Positions 17,134 through 25,327 of a stretch of 64,000 bases of DNA are shown here, in pieces. Numbering within the stretch: the stretch's first letter is position 1; every line of letters starts with the position of its first letter. The translations under genes were made by a program, and so were the position numbers. Under the pieces are notes generated by a model. That model was given only the letters and a program-made list of their open reading frames with translations, was not told where the DNA came from and ran no database searches. The stretch comes from Chloroflexota bacterium (GTDB lineage: Bacteria; Chloroflexota; Limnocylindria; Limnocylindrales; CSP1-4): the NCBI GenBank assembly GCA_015478725.1, contig JADMIG010000001.1:248001-312000 (forward strand), in the 5' to 3' direction.

Positions 17134-19448
17134 CGAACGGTCGCCCCGCCGATCGCGCCGCGCGTGCCGAGCCCGACGATCTCGCCGAGCAGGCGGAGCG
17201 CGGATGCCCTGGCGTCGACGTCGGGTTCGAGGCGGGGGCCGGTGCAAGCAGGGCATCCGGCGTCGCATGGACAGCTCGCGACGAGGCTCGCGGCGCCCTC
17301 GATCAGCTCGTCGTGCCGCTCATACAGGCGTTCGGCGAGCCCCACGCCGCCGGGCACGCCGTCGTAGAGGTAGATCGTGGGGGCCTCGTGGTGCGGTGAG
17401 CGGACCTGGCTGACGAGCCCGAGGTCGCGCGGGTCGACCATGAGCAGGATCGCCGCCACCGCCTGGATCGCCCGCCCGGCCCCGAGGAGCGCGATGTCGA
17501 GCTCGCGCCGCGACCATGCCCCCTGCGGGCGTCCGAGGGTGAGCCAGTAGGCGGTCGTCTGGAGCTCGATCTCCGGCAGGTGGATCCGTCCCCAGCCGAT
17601 GTTCTCGTTCGTCGTGAAGCGGAGCTTCTTGTAGATGGTGGCGAGGCTCGCGACCATCACCTCGCCGTGGGCCCGCGTCCCGCCCGGCACCGGTGCCGTC
17701 GCGAAGACGTCGAGCGGCTTGAGCGTCACCGCGGCGTCAGCCTGCGTGTAGTGCTCGACGTCCACCCGCCGGACGTACGCCTTCCGCTCGTCCCAATCGA
17801 GGCGGTCCACGTGGAACTGCGCCGACTCGTGGAGGTAGATGGCATCCTCGTGGACGAGCGTCGGCGCGGAGAACATGTCGACCTCGCCGATGACCCGCGG
17901 CCGATCGGGTGTCGTGTCCACGATGACGACATTCTCCGAGGCGGCCGTCCGCAGCGAGATCGAGGCGGCGGGGAAGTTCTCCGACGACCAGTACCAGCGA
18001 CCGTCGCCGGCCTGACGGACGTGGCCCTCCTCGGCGAGGAACGCGAGGAGGTCGGCCACGCCGTCGCGCCCGAACCGTTCGTCCGGCTCGAATGGAAGCT
18101 CGAAGGTCGCCGCCTTGAGATGGGCGAGCAGGATGTGGAGGTTGTCGGGGTCCGCCCGCGCCTCCTCCGGCGTGCCGGCGAGGAGGAACTCCGGGTGGTG
18201 GACGATGTAGCGGTCGACGGGTGAACCGGCGGCGACAAGGACGGCGACGCTCACCCCGGACCTCCGGCCTGCCCGGCCGATCTGCTGCCACGTGGCGGCG
18301 ACGGATCCCGGATAACCGGCGAGGATCGCGGCGTCCAGGCGGCCAATGTCGACGCCGAGCTCGAGGGCGTTCGTGCTCACGACCCCGAGCACCTCGCCGT
18401 CGCGGAGGCCTCGCTCGATCGCCCGACGCTCCGTCGGCAGGTACCCGCCTCGATAGCCGCGGATCCGCGATCGGGGGCCGGCATGCTCGCGGAGCGCCTC
18501 GCGGATGCCGGTGAGGAGGAGCTCGACGGCCGTCCGCGATCGACCGAACACGACGGTCTGGCGGTCGGCGCGGAGGAACGGGAGGGCCCATCGCTGGGCC
18601 AGGGTGAGGGCCGATCCCCGGGCGCCGGTGGCGGGATCGAGGAGCGGCGGTTCGACGAGGAGGAGATGCCGCTCGCCGGACGGCGCCCCGTTGCGGGTGA
18701 CGAGCTCCACCGGCCGGCCGGTGAGGAGGCCGGCGAGCTCGGCCGGGTTCCCGATCGTCGCGGAGCAGCAGACGATGACCGGGTGCGAGCCGTAGTGGGC
18801 GCACAGGCGGAGGAGTCGACGCAGCACGTTCGCGACGTGGCTGCCGAATACGCCGCGATACGTGTGCAGCTCGTCGATGACGATGTACCGCAGCTGCTCG
18901 AAGAGCTGGAACCACTTCGTGTGGTGGGGGAGGATCGATGCGTGGAGCATGTCCGGGTTGGTCACCACGACCTGCCCGGCGTCACGGATCGTGGACCGGA
19001 TGGGGGCCGGCGTGTCGCCGTCGTAGGTCGCCGTCGAGACCGTCAGGCCGGCCGCTCCGGCGAGGGCCGAGAACTCGGCGACCTGGTCCTGACCGAGGGC
19101 CTTCGTCGGGAAGAGCCAGAGCGCGCGAGATCCGGGATCATCCGCGATCGCCTGGAGCGTCGGTATCGCATAGCACAGCGTCTTGCCCGACGCCGTGGCC
19201 GTGACGACGACGGTGTCGCGCCCGGCGCGGATCGCGTCGATCGCCTCTGCCTGGTGCGTGTAGAGCCGATCGATGCCGCGCGTCCGAAGACCGGCGGCGA
19301 TGCGGGGATCCAGCCACGACGGCAGGTCCTCCCAGGCGGCTTCGCGAGCGGCGATCGTCTCATGGTGGACGACGGTCGCGGCGAGCGACGGCTCAGCGAG
19401 GATCCTCGCGAGCACGGCAGCGGTATCGAGCGGGGCGTAGGTCCGCAA
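17130..19448 (-). CDS. mrfA: MrfA-like DEAD/DEAH helicase with DUF1998 zinc domain
   Basis: A 772-residue superfamily 2 helicase (YprA/MrfA, related to yeast Hrq1) that works with MrfB in mitomycin-lesion excision. Motifs: TATASGKTLCYAIPT (Walker A variant), VIDELHTYRGVFGSHVANV (DELH), CCSATIGNPAEL, and QQIGRAGRRSG. The C-terminal DUF1998 region ends with SCPCDAGCPACTGPR, the zinc-binding cysteines. I chose the TTG at 19448 because a strong GGGAGGAG lies six bases ahead. A longer frame begins at 19571 but lacks such a site. B. subtilis MrfA is similar in length. Confidence 0.9.
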   Translation of the reverse strand: MRTYAPLDTAAVLARILAEPSLAATVVHHETIAAREAAWEDLPSWLDPRIAAGLRTRGIDRLYTHQAEAIDAIRAGRDTVVVTATASGKTLCYAIPTLQAIADDPGSRALWLFPTKALGQDQVAEFSALAGAAGLTVSTATYDGDTPAPIRSTIRDAGQVVVTNPDMLHASILPHHTKWFQLFEQLRYIVIDELHTYRGVFGSHVANVLRRLLRLCAHYGSHPVIVCCSATIGNPAELAGLLTGRPVELVTRNGAPSGERHLLLVEPPLLDPATGARGSALTLAQRWALPFLRADRQTVVFGRSRTAVELLLTGIREALREHAGPRSRIRGYRGGYLPTERRAIERGLRDGEVLGVVSTNALELGVDIGRLDAAILAGYPGSVAATWQQIGRAGRRSGVSVAVLVAAGSPVDRYIVHHPEFLLAGTPEEARADPDNLHILLAHLKAATFELPFEPDERFGRDGVADLLAFLAEEGHVRQAGDGRWYWSSENFPAASISLRTAASENVVIVDTTPDRPRVIGEVDMFSAPTLVHEDAIYLHESAQFHVDRLDWDERKAYVRRVDVEHYTQADAAVTLKPLDVFATAPVPGGTRAHGEVMVASLATIYKKLRFTTNENIGWGRIHLPEIELQTTAYWLTLGRPQGAWSRRELDIALLGAGRAIQAVAAILLMVDPRDLGLVSQVRSPHHEAPTIYLYDGVPGGVGLAERLYERHDELIEGAASLVASCPCDAGCPACTGPRLEPDVDARASALRLLGEIVGLGTRGAIGGATVR

Positions 19449-19601
19449 GACTCGCTCCTCCCAGGTGATATCGAACGGATGTGCGGTTCGGAGTGTACGC
19501 CACACGGTCAGCCGCGTTCGTGACAGGTCACCTGGCACGCGTCCACAGGCACGCGTACCGTGGTTTGACACGCCAGCTGCCCGCAGCTAGCATCCGGCCC
19601 G

Positions 19602-20132
19602 ATGGACCCTCGGACCCACGGCGCCTCGGCGGACCTCGACCCCGGCCTCGACGAGGATGGGGCGCAGAGTCAGGAGTCCACGGACGAGCCGTTCGCCGAC
19701 ACGAGCGCCCCGCGCCTGTCGCTCGAGGGCCTCACCGTGGGAGGTTTCACGAGACGCCGGGCGGCGTGGCTCGTCGGGGCTCTGGCCACCGTCTGGATCG
19801 TCATCGTGTTCGCGCGCCAGGTGGGCGACGCGTCGGCGGTCGCCGTGCAGGCAGATCAGGCCCGCGTGGCGAACGCCGCGGTGGCTGCGAACGTCATCGC
19901 GCTCCAGCGGGAGCTCAACCTCGTCCAGCGGCCGGACTACATCCTCCAGCAGGCCCGCGGCCTCGGACTCGGCACGGCGAAGGACCATGCGTTCGTCCTC
20001 GCTCCGGGAGCGCCGCCGCTGCCCTCGAATGCCCCGGGCTCCGCGGCGCTCCGCCTCGGCGCGCCGGCCTCGAGCCCGTCGCCCCTCGACTCCTGGCTGC
20101 AGATGCTCTTCGGCCCGACGCCGGGCGGCTGA
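19602..20132 (+). CDS. FtsB/DivIC-like septum formation initiator
   Basis: A 176-residue protein with a disordered acidic N-terminus, one membrane segment (about residues 56-75), a short coiled coil, and the segment PDYILQQARGLGLGTAKDHAF followed by APGAPPLPS. This is the pattern of septum formation initiator proteins in this kind of genome. In the divisome, FtsB bridges FtsL and FtsQ. It is divergent from mrfA with a 150-base gap. Confidence 0.75.
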   Translation: MDPRTHGASADLDPGLDEDGAQSQESTDEPFADTSAPRLSLEGLTVGGFTRRRAAWLVGALATVWIVIVFARQVGDASAVAVQADQARVANAAVAANVIALQRELNLVQRPDYILQQARGLGLGTAKDHAFVLAPGAPPLPSNAPGSAALRLGAPASSPSPLDSWLQMLFGPTPGG

Positions 20133-20380
20133 TCGCCCGGAGGGACGACGCTGCGCAGTGACGGCTTCCCGTGCCGGAGCGCGACGCCGAGTGGGCGCGG
20201 GCAGCGTCGGAAGGAACGCACATCGAGCGGATCCTGTCGTTCTGGACCAACGATGCGGTCGTCCTGGCGCCCGGCTCGAGCGCACCGGGGGCGACCAACT
20301 CCGAAATGTCCTTGACGTTGCCCGGACGGCCGGGCCACGATGAGGAGGCTCCGCAATGGCTCGCTCATGGAGGACTCGTC

Positions 20381-20989
20381 ATGGCCTGGCGATTGGACGG
20401 CACCTACTTCGAGAACTGTAGCTGCGAGGTCGGGTGTCCATGCACCGTGGCCGACTTCTCGGCCCCTGCGGATCATGAGCGGTGCCGGTTCCTCATGGCC
20501 TTCCACGTCGACTCGGGCAAGGTCGACGACGTGGACGTCAGCGGGCTGACCGTCGGCGTCTTCGGCGATACGCCCGCCATGATGGTCGAAGGCAACTGGA
20601 AGGTCGGACTGTTCATGGATTCCAACGCATCGGCGCAGCAGGGAGCCAAGCTCGCGAGCGTGTTCTCCGGGCAGATCGGTGGGCCCATGGCTGGCCTCGC
20701 ACCGTTGATCACGGAAATGCTCGGGATGGAGTCGGCATCGATCGAGTACCGCAGCGACGGACGTCACCACAGCGTGAAGATCGGCGATGGCGTCGCGATC
20801 GAGGTCGATGACGTCTCCTCACCGCTCGATCCTGCCGCCGATGCGCCGAAGGTGACCGGCGTGCATCACCCCGCGGGCGCATCGCTCACGGTCGCGCGGT
20901 CGACCGCATCCCGCATCTCGGCGTTCGGCTACGACATCGCCCTCGTCGGCAAGAGCGGGTTCTCGGCGCCATTCTCGTGGGCGGGGTAG
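20381..20989 (+). CDS. DUF1326 domain protein
   Basis: A 202-residue protein starting at the ATG preceded by GGAGG seven bases upstream. It opens with the DUF1326 signature TYFENCSCEVGCPC, a cysteine cluster that may bind metal, and continues with a beta-rich domain. Families with DUF1326 often sit next to DUF2182 membrane proteins, and the next gene is one, overlapping by 13 bases. The role is unknown; a link to metal handling is inference from the cysteines. Confidence 0.82.
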   Translation: MAWRLDGTYFENCSCEVGCPCTVADFSAPADHERCRFLMAFHVDSGKVDDVDVSGLTVGVFGDTPAMMVEGNWKVGLFMDSNASAQQGAKLASVFSGQIGGPMAGLAPLITEMLGMESASIEYRSDGRHHSVKIGDGVAIEVDDVSSPLDPAADAPKVTGVHHPAGASLTVARSTASRISAFGYDIALVGKSGFSAPFSWAG

Positions 20990-21738
20990 CCAGCTCTCGG
21001 ACCATCTGGCGCCTGACACCTCAGGCGGCCGTCCTCCTCATCGCGGCCGCGATCGCCTGGGTCGCGATCATCGCCTGGTCGTCGCAGGACGGGGCCATGT
21101 CCGGCACCATGGGCCTGGCGCTACCGGCATTTCTGGTCGCCTGGACCGTGATGATGGCCGCCATGATGCTGCCGTCCGTCGCGCCGGTGGCCTCCCTCTA
21201 CGCCCGGTCGATCTCCGGGCGTCGCGCCCTGCGCCTGACCCTGTTCACCGGCGGCTATCTGGCGGTCTGGGCGTCTGCGGGCGTGCTCGCGTTCGCGCTC
21301 GGCGGGTTCATCTCGCGGCTGGCCGAGGGGGATGGGCGACTCGGGACCGCGGCGGGAGTCGTCGCATATCTGGGCTGCGGCCTGTACCAGTTATCGCCGC
21401 TCAAGTACCGCTGCCTGGCGCACTGCCGCTCTCCCCTGTCGCTCTTCCTCATGTACAGCTCCTACCAGGGCGTACTGCGAGACCTGCGTGTGGGCGTGCA
21501 CCACGGCGCCTACTGCCTGGCCTGCTGCTGGGCGCTCATGGTGGTCCTGCTCGCTCTTGGGGCGATGAGCGTCGTCCCGATGCTGATCCTCGCGGCGGTG
21601 GTCCTCACGGAGAAGCTCTGGTCGAGGGGAGAAGCCTTCGCGCGACTCGTCGGGGTCGCCTGCCTCGGCCTGGCGATCGCGACGATCCGGATCCCCGAGC
21701 TCGCACCCGGATTCATGCCAAGCACGGCAGGCATGTAG
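20977..21738 (+). CDS. DUF2182 integral membrane protein
   Basis: A 253-residue protein with six or seven membrane segments and the DUF2182 marks VMMAAMMLPSVAP, GLYQLSPLKYRCLAHCRSP and HHGAYCLACCWALM. The family is described as predicted metal-binding membrane proteins. Several conserved Cys, His and Met residues lie in or near membrane segments. It overlaps the DUF1326 gene, so the two are very likely co-translated and may form a complex. Confidence 0.85.
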   Translation: MGGVASSRTIWRLTPQAAVLLIAAAIAWVAIIAWSSQDGAMSGTMGLALPAFLVAWTVMMAAMMLPSVAPVASLYARSISGRRALRLTLFTGGYLAVWASAGVLAFALGGFISRLAEGDGRLGTAAGVVAYLGCGLYQLSPLKYRCLAHCRSPLSLFLMYSSYQGVLRDLRVGVHHGAYCLACCWALMVVLLALGAMSVVPMLILAAVVLTEKLWSRGEAFARLVGVACLGLAIATIRIPELAPGFMPSTAGM

Positions 21739-21830
21739 CCGTCGTCGACCCGCGGGTGGCGGCCGAACGAGGCAAGGTTGGCGGACACGTCCGGCTCGGC
21801 CATGGAATCGAGCGCAGCGCGTGAATCGGC

Positions 21831-21870
21831 GGCGGAGTAGCTCAGCGGTAGAGCAGGGGACTCATAAGCC
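21831..21870 (+). pseudogene. 5' half of a tRNA-Met gene (partial copy)
   Basis: Forty bases match positions 25235-25274 of the complete tRNA-Met with one mismatch (C at 21846, T at 25250). They cover the acceptor 5' strand, D arm, anticodon stem and the CAT anticodon, then diverge. No 3' half follows, so this copy cannot fold. It marks the left boundary of the accessory segment and is probably one product of insertion into a tRNA gene. Confidence 0.85.
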
Positions 21871-21952
21871 GCCCGACACATCCGCTGTGCTCATCCTCGT
21901 GAAAGCTGAGCACGAATCGGTCCACTTATAGGCTGTATCGTCGGTGACCGTC

Positions 21953-21983
21953 AGAGCACATAACTCCGATACAGCACATACCT
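21953..21983 (+). repeat. Left terminal inverted repeat
   Basis: Reads AGAGCACATAACT, five unmatched bases, then ACAGCACATACCT. The reverse complement of 25154-25184 has the same two 13-base blocks at the same spacing, with one mismatch in the second. Each end therefore holds two copies of an AGCACATAACT-type motif, resembling paired transposase- or recombinase-binding sites. Confidence 0.75.
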
Positions 21984-22029
21984 GAATCTGGTCATCATCC
22001 TCTAGCCCGAGGGACGTGATCGCCTCCCC

Positions 22030-22063
22030 AAGCGTTCAATCTCCGCCGTTCGATTGAACGCTT
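22030..22063. promoter_or_regulatory. 12-bp perfect inverted repeat ahead of the TPR-like gene
   Basis: AAGCGTTCAATC (22030-22041) and GATTGAACGCTT (22052-22063) are exact reverse complements separated by ten bases and end 14 bases before the ATG at 22078. It could be an operator or an mRNA hairpin limiting translation. No nearby gene is proven to bind it; the AbiEi antitoxin is a candidate because AbiEi proteins bind inverted repeats at their own promoter. Confidence 0.5.
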
Positions 22064-22077
22064 AGGATTCGGTTGAC

Positions 22078-23556
22078 ATGCCCGATCTGATCCGACCGTT
22101 CCTGGCGAGCCTCGATGGCGATGCCCTCGTCGACCTCATCGTCGAGGAAGCGGACCGTGACGACGGACTCGCCGAGCGACTTGGGCTCCGCGCGGCGATG
22201 GCGGCCCCCGGAACCGATGGCCTGCCGGCACTGAAGAAGGCGATCGGTCGCGCGACCAGGACGTATGGCTTCCTCCGCTATCGGGACGTCCGGGCGTTCG
22301 CCCGGGGTGTCGACGAGGTCGCTGACCTGCTCGATGGGCTGGTGACGGACGGCCGGCCCGACGCCGCGATCGGCCTGGCCGAGCATGCCTTGGCGCGCCT
22401 CGAGAAGGCGCTCGATCACGCCGACGACTCGGATGGCTTGATCGGCGATCTGCTCGCCCGTTTCCAGCAGACCCACCTCGACGCGTGCCGGGCGGCCGGA
22501 CCCGATCCGGTCAAGCTCGCTGAACGGCTCTTCCGCTGGGAACTCAGCGGCGATTGGGATGTCTTCCGGGGCGCGGCCGAGACCTACAGCGACGTGCTCG
22601 GAGAGGCCGGGCTGGCCAGGTATCGGCTTCTCGCGGAGGCCGAGTGGGAGCGCATGCCGACGCTCGCGCCAGTCCCGGACGCCATCGAGCCCAACGACTC
22701 CAACCGGTTCAGCATCACGTACACGATGGAGTCGCTCGCCCACGCGTATCACGACATTGACATGGAGATCGCGGTCCGAAGCCGCGACCTATCGTCCGCC
22801 TACCGGTTCCTCGAGATCGCACAAGTCTGTCGGGACGCCGGTCGCCCCGACGAGGCACTCGACTGGGCCGAGCGCGGGGTTCGCGCCTTCCCGGAGCGTA
22901 CTGACCATCGTCTCCGAGAGTTCATTGCCGACGAATACCTGCGCCGCGCCCGAGGCGACGACGCGATGGCGGTCATCTGGGCGCAGTTCCTCGAGCAGCC
23001 GGCCCTCGCCGCCTTCCAGCTTCTGAAGCGGTACGCCGACCAGATCGGAACGTGGGCGCTCTGGCGCTCGCGCGCGCTCGCGGAGGTGCGCCGGTCGATC
23101 GGCCTGGCCAAGGCTGCTGGACCGACGCCCGCCGCGATCAGTCGGGCCCGATACCGCTGGAACGTGCCGCCGGACGGCTCGCGGCTGGTCGACATCCTCC
23201 GCTGGGAAGGTCACGTCGACGAGGCGTGGTCGGAAGCACATGCGCTCGGCTGTTCGCCGGGTCTGCTCCTCCTGCTGGCCGCGGAGCGCCAGGTGACCCA
23301 CCCGGACGAAGCCATCCCGATCTACCGTCAGGAGGTCGAGCGACTGCTCCAGGTGAGCGACAAGGGGAACTACGTGCAGGCGGTTGACCTTCTCGGACGG
23401 ATCGGCCCGCGGATGTCCAGGCTTGGTCGCGCTACGGAGTTCGCGTCGTACGTGGCCGACATCAGGGCGGCCAACGCGCGCCGGCCGGCCTTTACGTCGC
23501 TCCTCGATGACGTCCAACTTGCCCCCAAGCGCCCGATCCTTCGCGCCGTGGACTGA
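22078..23556 (+). CDS. TPR-like helical repeat protein (DUF6880/SWIM-associated type)
   Basis: A 492-residue, largely helical protein. It resembles the C-terminal part of SWIM zinc-finger proteins and the DUF6880 group: GLAEHALARLEKALDHADDS, LAERLFRWELSGDWDVFRGA, and repeated AxxxAERGVRAFPERTD-like helices. No enzymatic motif and no SWIM zinc finger (CxCx..CxH) is visible. It sits inside the inverted-repeat-bounded element, facing the AbiE genes convergently. A defence or stress role is inferred only from position. Confidence 0.6.
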   Translation: MPDLIRPFLASLDGDALVDLIVEEADRDDGLAERLGLRAAMAAPGTDGLPALKKAIGRATRTYGFLRYRDVRAFARGVDEVADLLDGLVTDGRPDAAIGLAEHALARLEKALDHADDSDGLIGDLLARFQQTHLDACRAAGPDPVKLAERLFRWELSGDWDVFRGAAETYSDVLGEAGLARYRLLAEAEWERMPTLAPVPDAIEPNDSNRFSITYTMESLAHAYHDIDMEIAVRSRDLSSAYRFLEIAQVCRDAGRPDEALDWAERGVRAFPERTDHRLREFIADEYLRRARGDDAMAVIWAQFLEQPALAAFQLLKRYADQIGTWALWRSRALAEVRRSIGLAKAAGPTPAAISRARYRWNVPPDGSRLVDILRWEGHVDEAWSEAHALGCSPGLLLLLAAERQVTHPDEAIPIYRQEVERLLQVSDKGNYVQAVDLLGRIGPRMSRLGRATEFASYVADIRAANARRPAFTSLLDDVQLAPKRPILRAVD

Positions 23557-23667
23557 AAGTCGGCACTCCGCCTTTCGGGCGACTTGTTGGCGCGTCGACC
23601 GACAGAGTCAATCTGGCGAAGCGCAAGAGGCAGTCTTCCTGGGTCAGTCATGGAGACCGACGGCGGG

Positions 23668-24276
23668 CTACCGGAGCGCTCGGCGAAGGGCGTATTCGAG
23701 CCCGCGCGACGTCAGCGTGCGCAGCCGTGGCGATCCGATCCGCTCCAGCCAATGAGCGATCTCCTTGCGGTCGAAGTCCGTCGGGAGCTCAAGCTCGGGA
23801 ATCCGGCGCTGCCGCGCGCCATGCGCCGCAGACACGTAGCAGAGGTCGAAGAGCGCTTTCGCCGGACTCGCCACCTTGATCCCGTCCTTTTCCACCCATC
23901 CGCCGAACAGGTCCGGTGGCAGGTGATGGACAACGAAGGTGGCCACGGAGGTCCGGACCTGTTTCGAACGATCGAGCGAGGCGACAGAGATATCCCGCGG
24001 GAGCTGGTCGATCAGCTGATGGAAGTTGAGTGCCGAAGCGAACGAGATGTACGCGGGGTACGGTCGCGTGACTTCCTCGGCGAGTCGTCGCGGGTCGACT
24101 GGCTCGCTCCCGAGGACCCACAGTCCGTGTCGCACCCGCTGAGCGAGACCGTGCGTCGCGAGATCGCTGAGGAGACGGCTCGCCGCACTGGTGGAGATCC
24201 GAAGCGCGGCGGCGGCCTCGCCGGTCGTCAGTGTCGGACCGAGTCCGGCGAGGGTGGCGTAGGAGGCCAGCGTCAT
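23668..24276 (-). CDS. AbiEi-type antitoxin / transcriptional regulator
   Basis: About 202 residues from the ATG at 24276, which overlaps the toxin stop (ATGA). An N-terminal winged helix (LTTGEAAAALRISTSAASRL) is followed by the AbiEi core with PYPAYISFASALNFHQLIDQ and VASPAKALFDLCYVSA. AbiEi neutralises AbiEii in the type IV AbiE toxin-antitoxin system used in phage abortive infection, and represses the operon. Here it is the second gene; in characterised systems the antitoxin usually comes first. Confidence 0.85.
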   Translation of the reverse strand: MTLASYATLAGLGPTLTTGEAAAALRISTSAASRLLSDLATHGLAQRVRHGLWVLGSEPVDPRRLAEEVTRPYPAYISFASALNFHQLIDQLPRDISVASLDRSKQVRTSVATFVVHHLPPDLFGGWVEKDGIKVASPAKALFDLCYVSAAHGARQRRIPELELPTDFDRKEIAHWLERIGSPRLRTLTSRGLEYALRRALR

Positions 24277-25034
24277 CGCAGTCGCTCCAGATGGCCGGCG
24301 ACCGTGGTCACCATCTCGTCCCACACCTCTGGCCGGTTGTAGATCTCGACGAACTCCTCTTCGAGGTAGTCGACGACGAGGTCCGCGAAGGCCTCGAACG
24401 GGATCGCAAACGCCGCGTCGATGGCCTTGCCGACAAGTACCCCGTCGACATCACCGGCCTTGACCGCGTCCGGGTTCCCGGCGAACAGGAGGTCGAGATC
24501 GAAGACGTCGCGCGGCTCGGTCTCCGAGCGCTCGGCGAGGGCCCGGATCTTCTGCCGAATGGCGGCGGTGGCCAGGTAGTGGTTGGCCTTCACGACACGG
24601 AGACCGGCGGCCCGCCCGATGTCCGACCGTGCGGCCTCAAGGGCGTACTCCGGATCGGCGGCGTTCCGGGACGAGAACTCGATCTTGGAGTTGAGTCTGG
24701 CCCCGCTCCCGACGACGGCGAACTTCCATCTCCGGGTCGTGTCGGTCTGTTTCGGCTTCGTCAGGTCGGCCATCTCGACACCGGCAAGCCGTAGCAGGTC
24801 GCGGAACGCTCGAGAGTCGAGCGTCTCGTCGACCTTGTCCTCGATCTTCCAGAACGCAGTGCCCACGTAGTCGAGATCGATGTCCTGCGACCGGCGGCGG
24901 CTCTCGTAGAAGAGACGCATGTTCGCGCCACCCTTCACGACATAGTCCGCGATGGGCAGGCGCGTTGGCAGGACCTGGAGGAACGCCAGCTGGAGGAACT
25001 CGATGAGCTTGGCGCCCGTCTGCGTGGTGTTCAC
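24273..25034 (-). CDS. AbiEii-type nucleotidyltransferase toxin
   Basis: A 253-residue DUF1814/AbiEii protein. The nucleotidyltransferase motifs are YVVKGGANMRLFYESRRRSQ, then DIDLDY (metal-binding acids), a middle KIEFSSR, and a C-terminal FDLDLLFAG. AbiEii toxins belong to the NTase-fold family and stop growth by modifying RNA or related substrates. Coupled to the antitoxin by a four-base overlap. Confidence 0.88.
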   Translation of the reverse strand: MNTTQTGAKLIEFLQLAFLQVLPTRLPIADYVVKGGANMRLFYESRRRSQDIDLDYVGTAFWKIEDKVDETLDSRAFRDLLRLAGVEMADLTKPKQTDTTRRWKFAVVGSGARLNSKIEFSSRNAADPEYALEAARSDIGRAAGLRVVKANHYLATAAIRQKIRALAERSETEPRDVFDLDLLFAGNPDAVKAGDVDGVLVGKAIDAAFAIPFEAFADLVVDYLEEEFVEIYNRPEVWDEMVTTVAGHLERLR

Positions 25035-25153
25035 TCAGCAAGACTACGTGATATTGACTCCACTCGTCAATATGCCGTACTCTAACGCCGACGACCTCGA
25101 TATGGTTCGGGAGCGACTGTCCGCCGCCTGGCCGTACGTGACCAGGGCTCAAT

Positions 25154-25184
25154 AGTTATGTGCTGTGCGATAGTTATGTGCTCT
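25154..25184 (-). repeat. Right terminal inverted repeat
   Basis: Reverse complement matches 21953-21983 at 25 of 31 positions: AGAGCACATAACT, a five-base spacer, then ACAGCACATAACT. On the + strand it shows as two direct copies of AGTTATGTGCT. It ends 50 bases before the tRNA-Met gene. Confidence 0.75.
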
Positions 25185-25234
25185 AGCGACCTCGGTTGCT
25201 GCCCTTGGTCACGCTCGGTAAGCTTGAGAACCTC

Positions 25235-25309
25235 GGCGGAGTAGCTCAGTGGTAGAGCAGGGGACTCATAAGCCCTTGGTCGGTGGTTCGAATCCGCCCT
25301 CCGCTACCA
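25235..25309 (+). tRNA. tRNA-Met (CAT anticodon)
   Basis: A complete cloverleaf of 75 bases including an encoded CCA. The seven-pair acceptor stem GGCGGAG / CTCCGCT has one G-U pair, then discriminator A and CCA. D arm GCTC..GAGC, anticodon loop CTCATAA, T arm GGTGGTTCGAATCCGCC. It lacks initiator features (no C1:A72 mismatch), so elongator Met is likely; a CAT-reading Ile tRNA cannot be excluded. Its first 40 bases recur at 21831-21870. Confidence 0.95.
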
Positions 25310-25327
25310 GATCCTCCGCACGTTCGT

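Larger units (their letters stand above)
21953..25184. mobile_element. 3.2-kb AbiE-carrying element bounded by inverted repeats, next to tRNA-Met
   Basis: The unit is bounded by 31-base imperfect inverted repeats (21953-21983 and 25154-25184, 25 of 31 positions matching). It contains a TPR-like gene and an AbiE toxin-antitoxin pair and no recognisable transposase or recombinase. Outside the repeats lie a partial tRNA-Met (left) and a full tRNA-Met (right). No target duplication is evident right at the repeat tips. It is either a non-autonomous element mobilised in trans or an old remnant. Confidence 0.6.

Noticed and set aside
21831-21870. A second functional tRNA-Met
   Set aside because: Only the first 40 bases are present; the T arm and 3' acceptor strand are missing.
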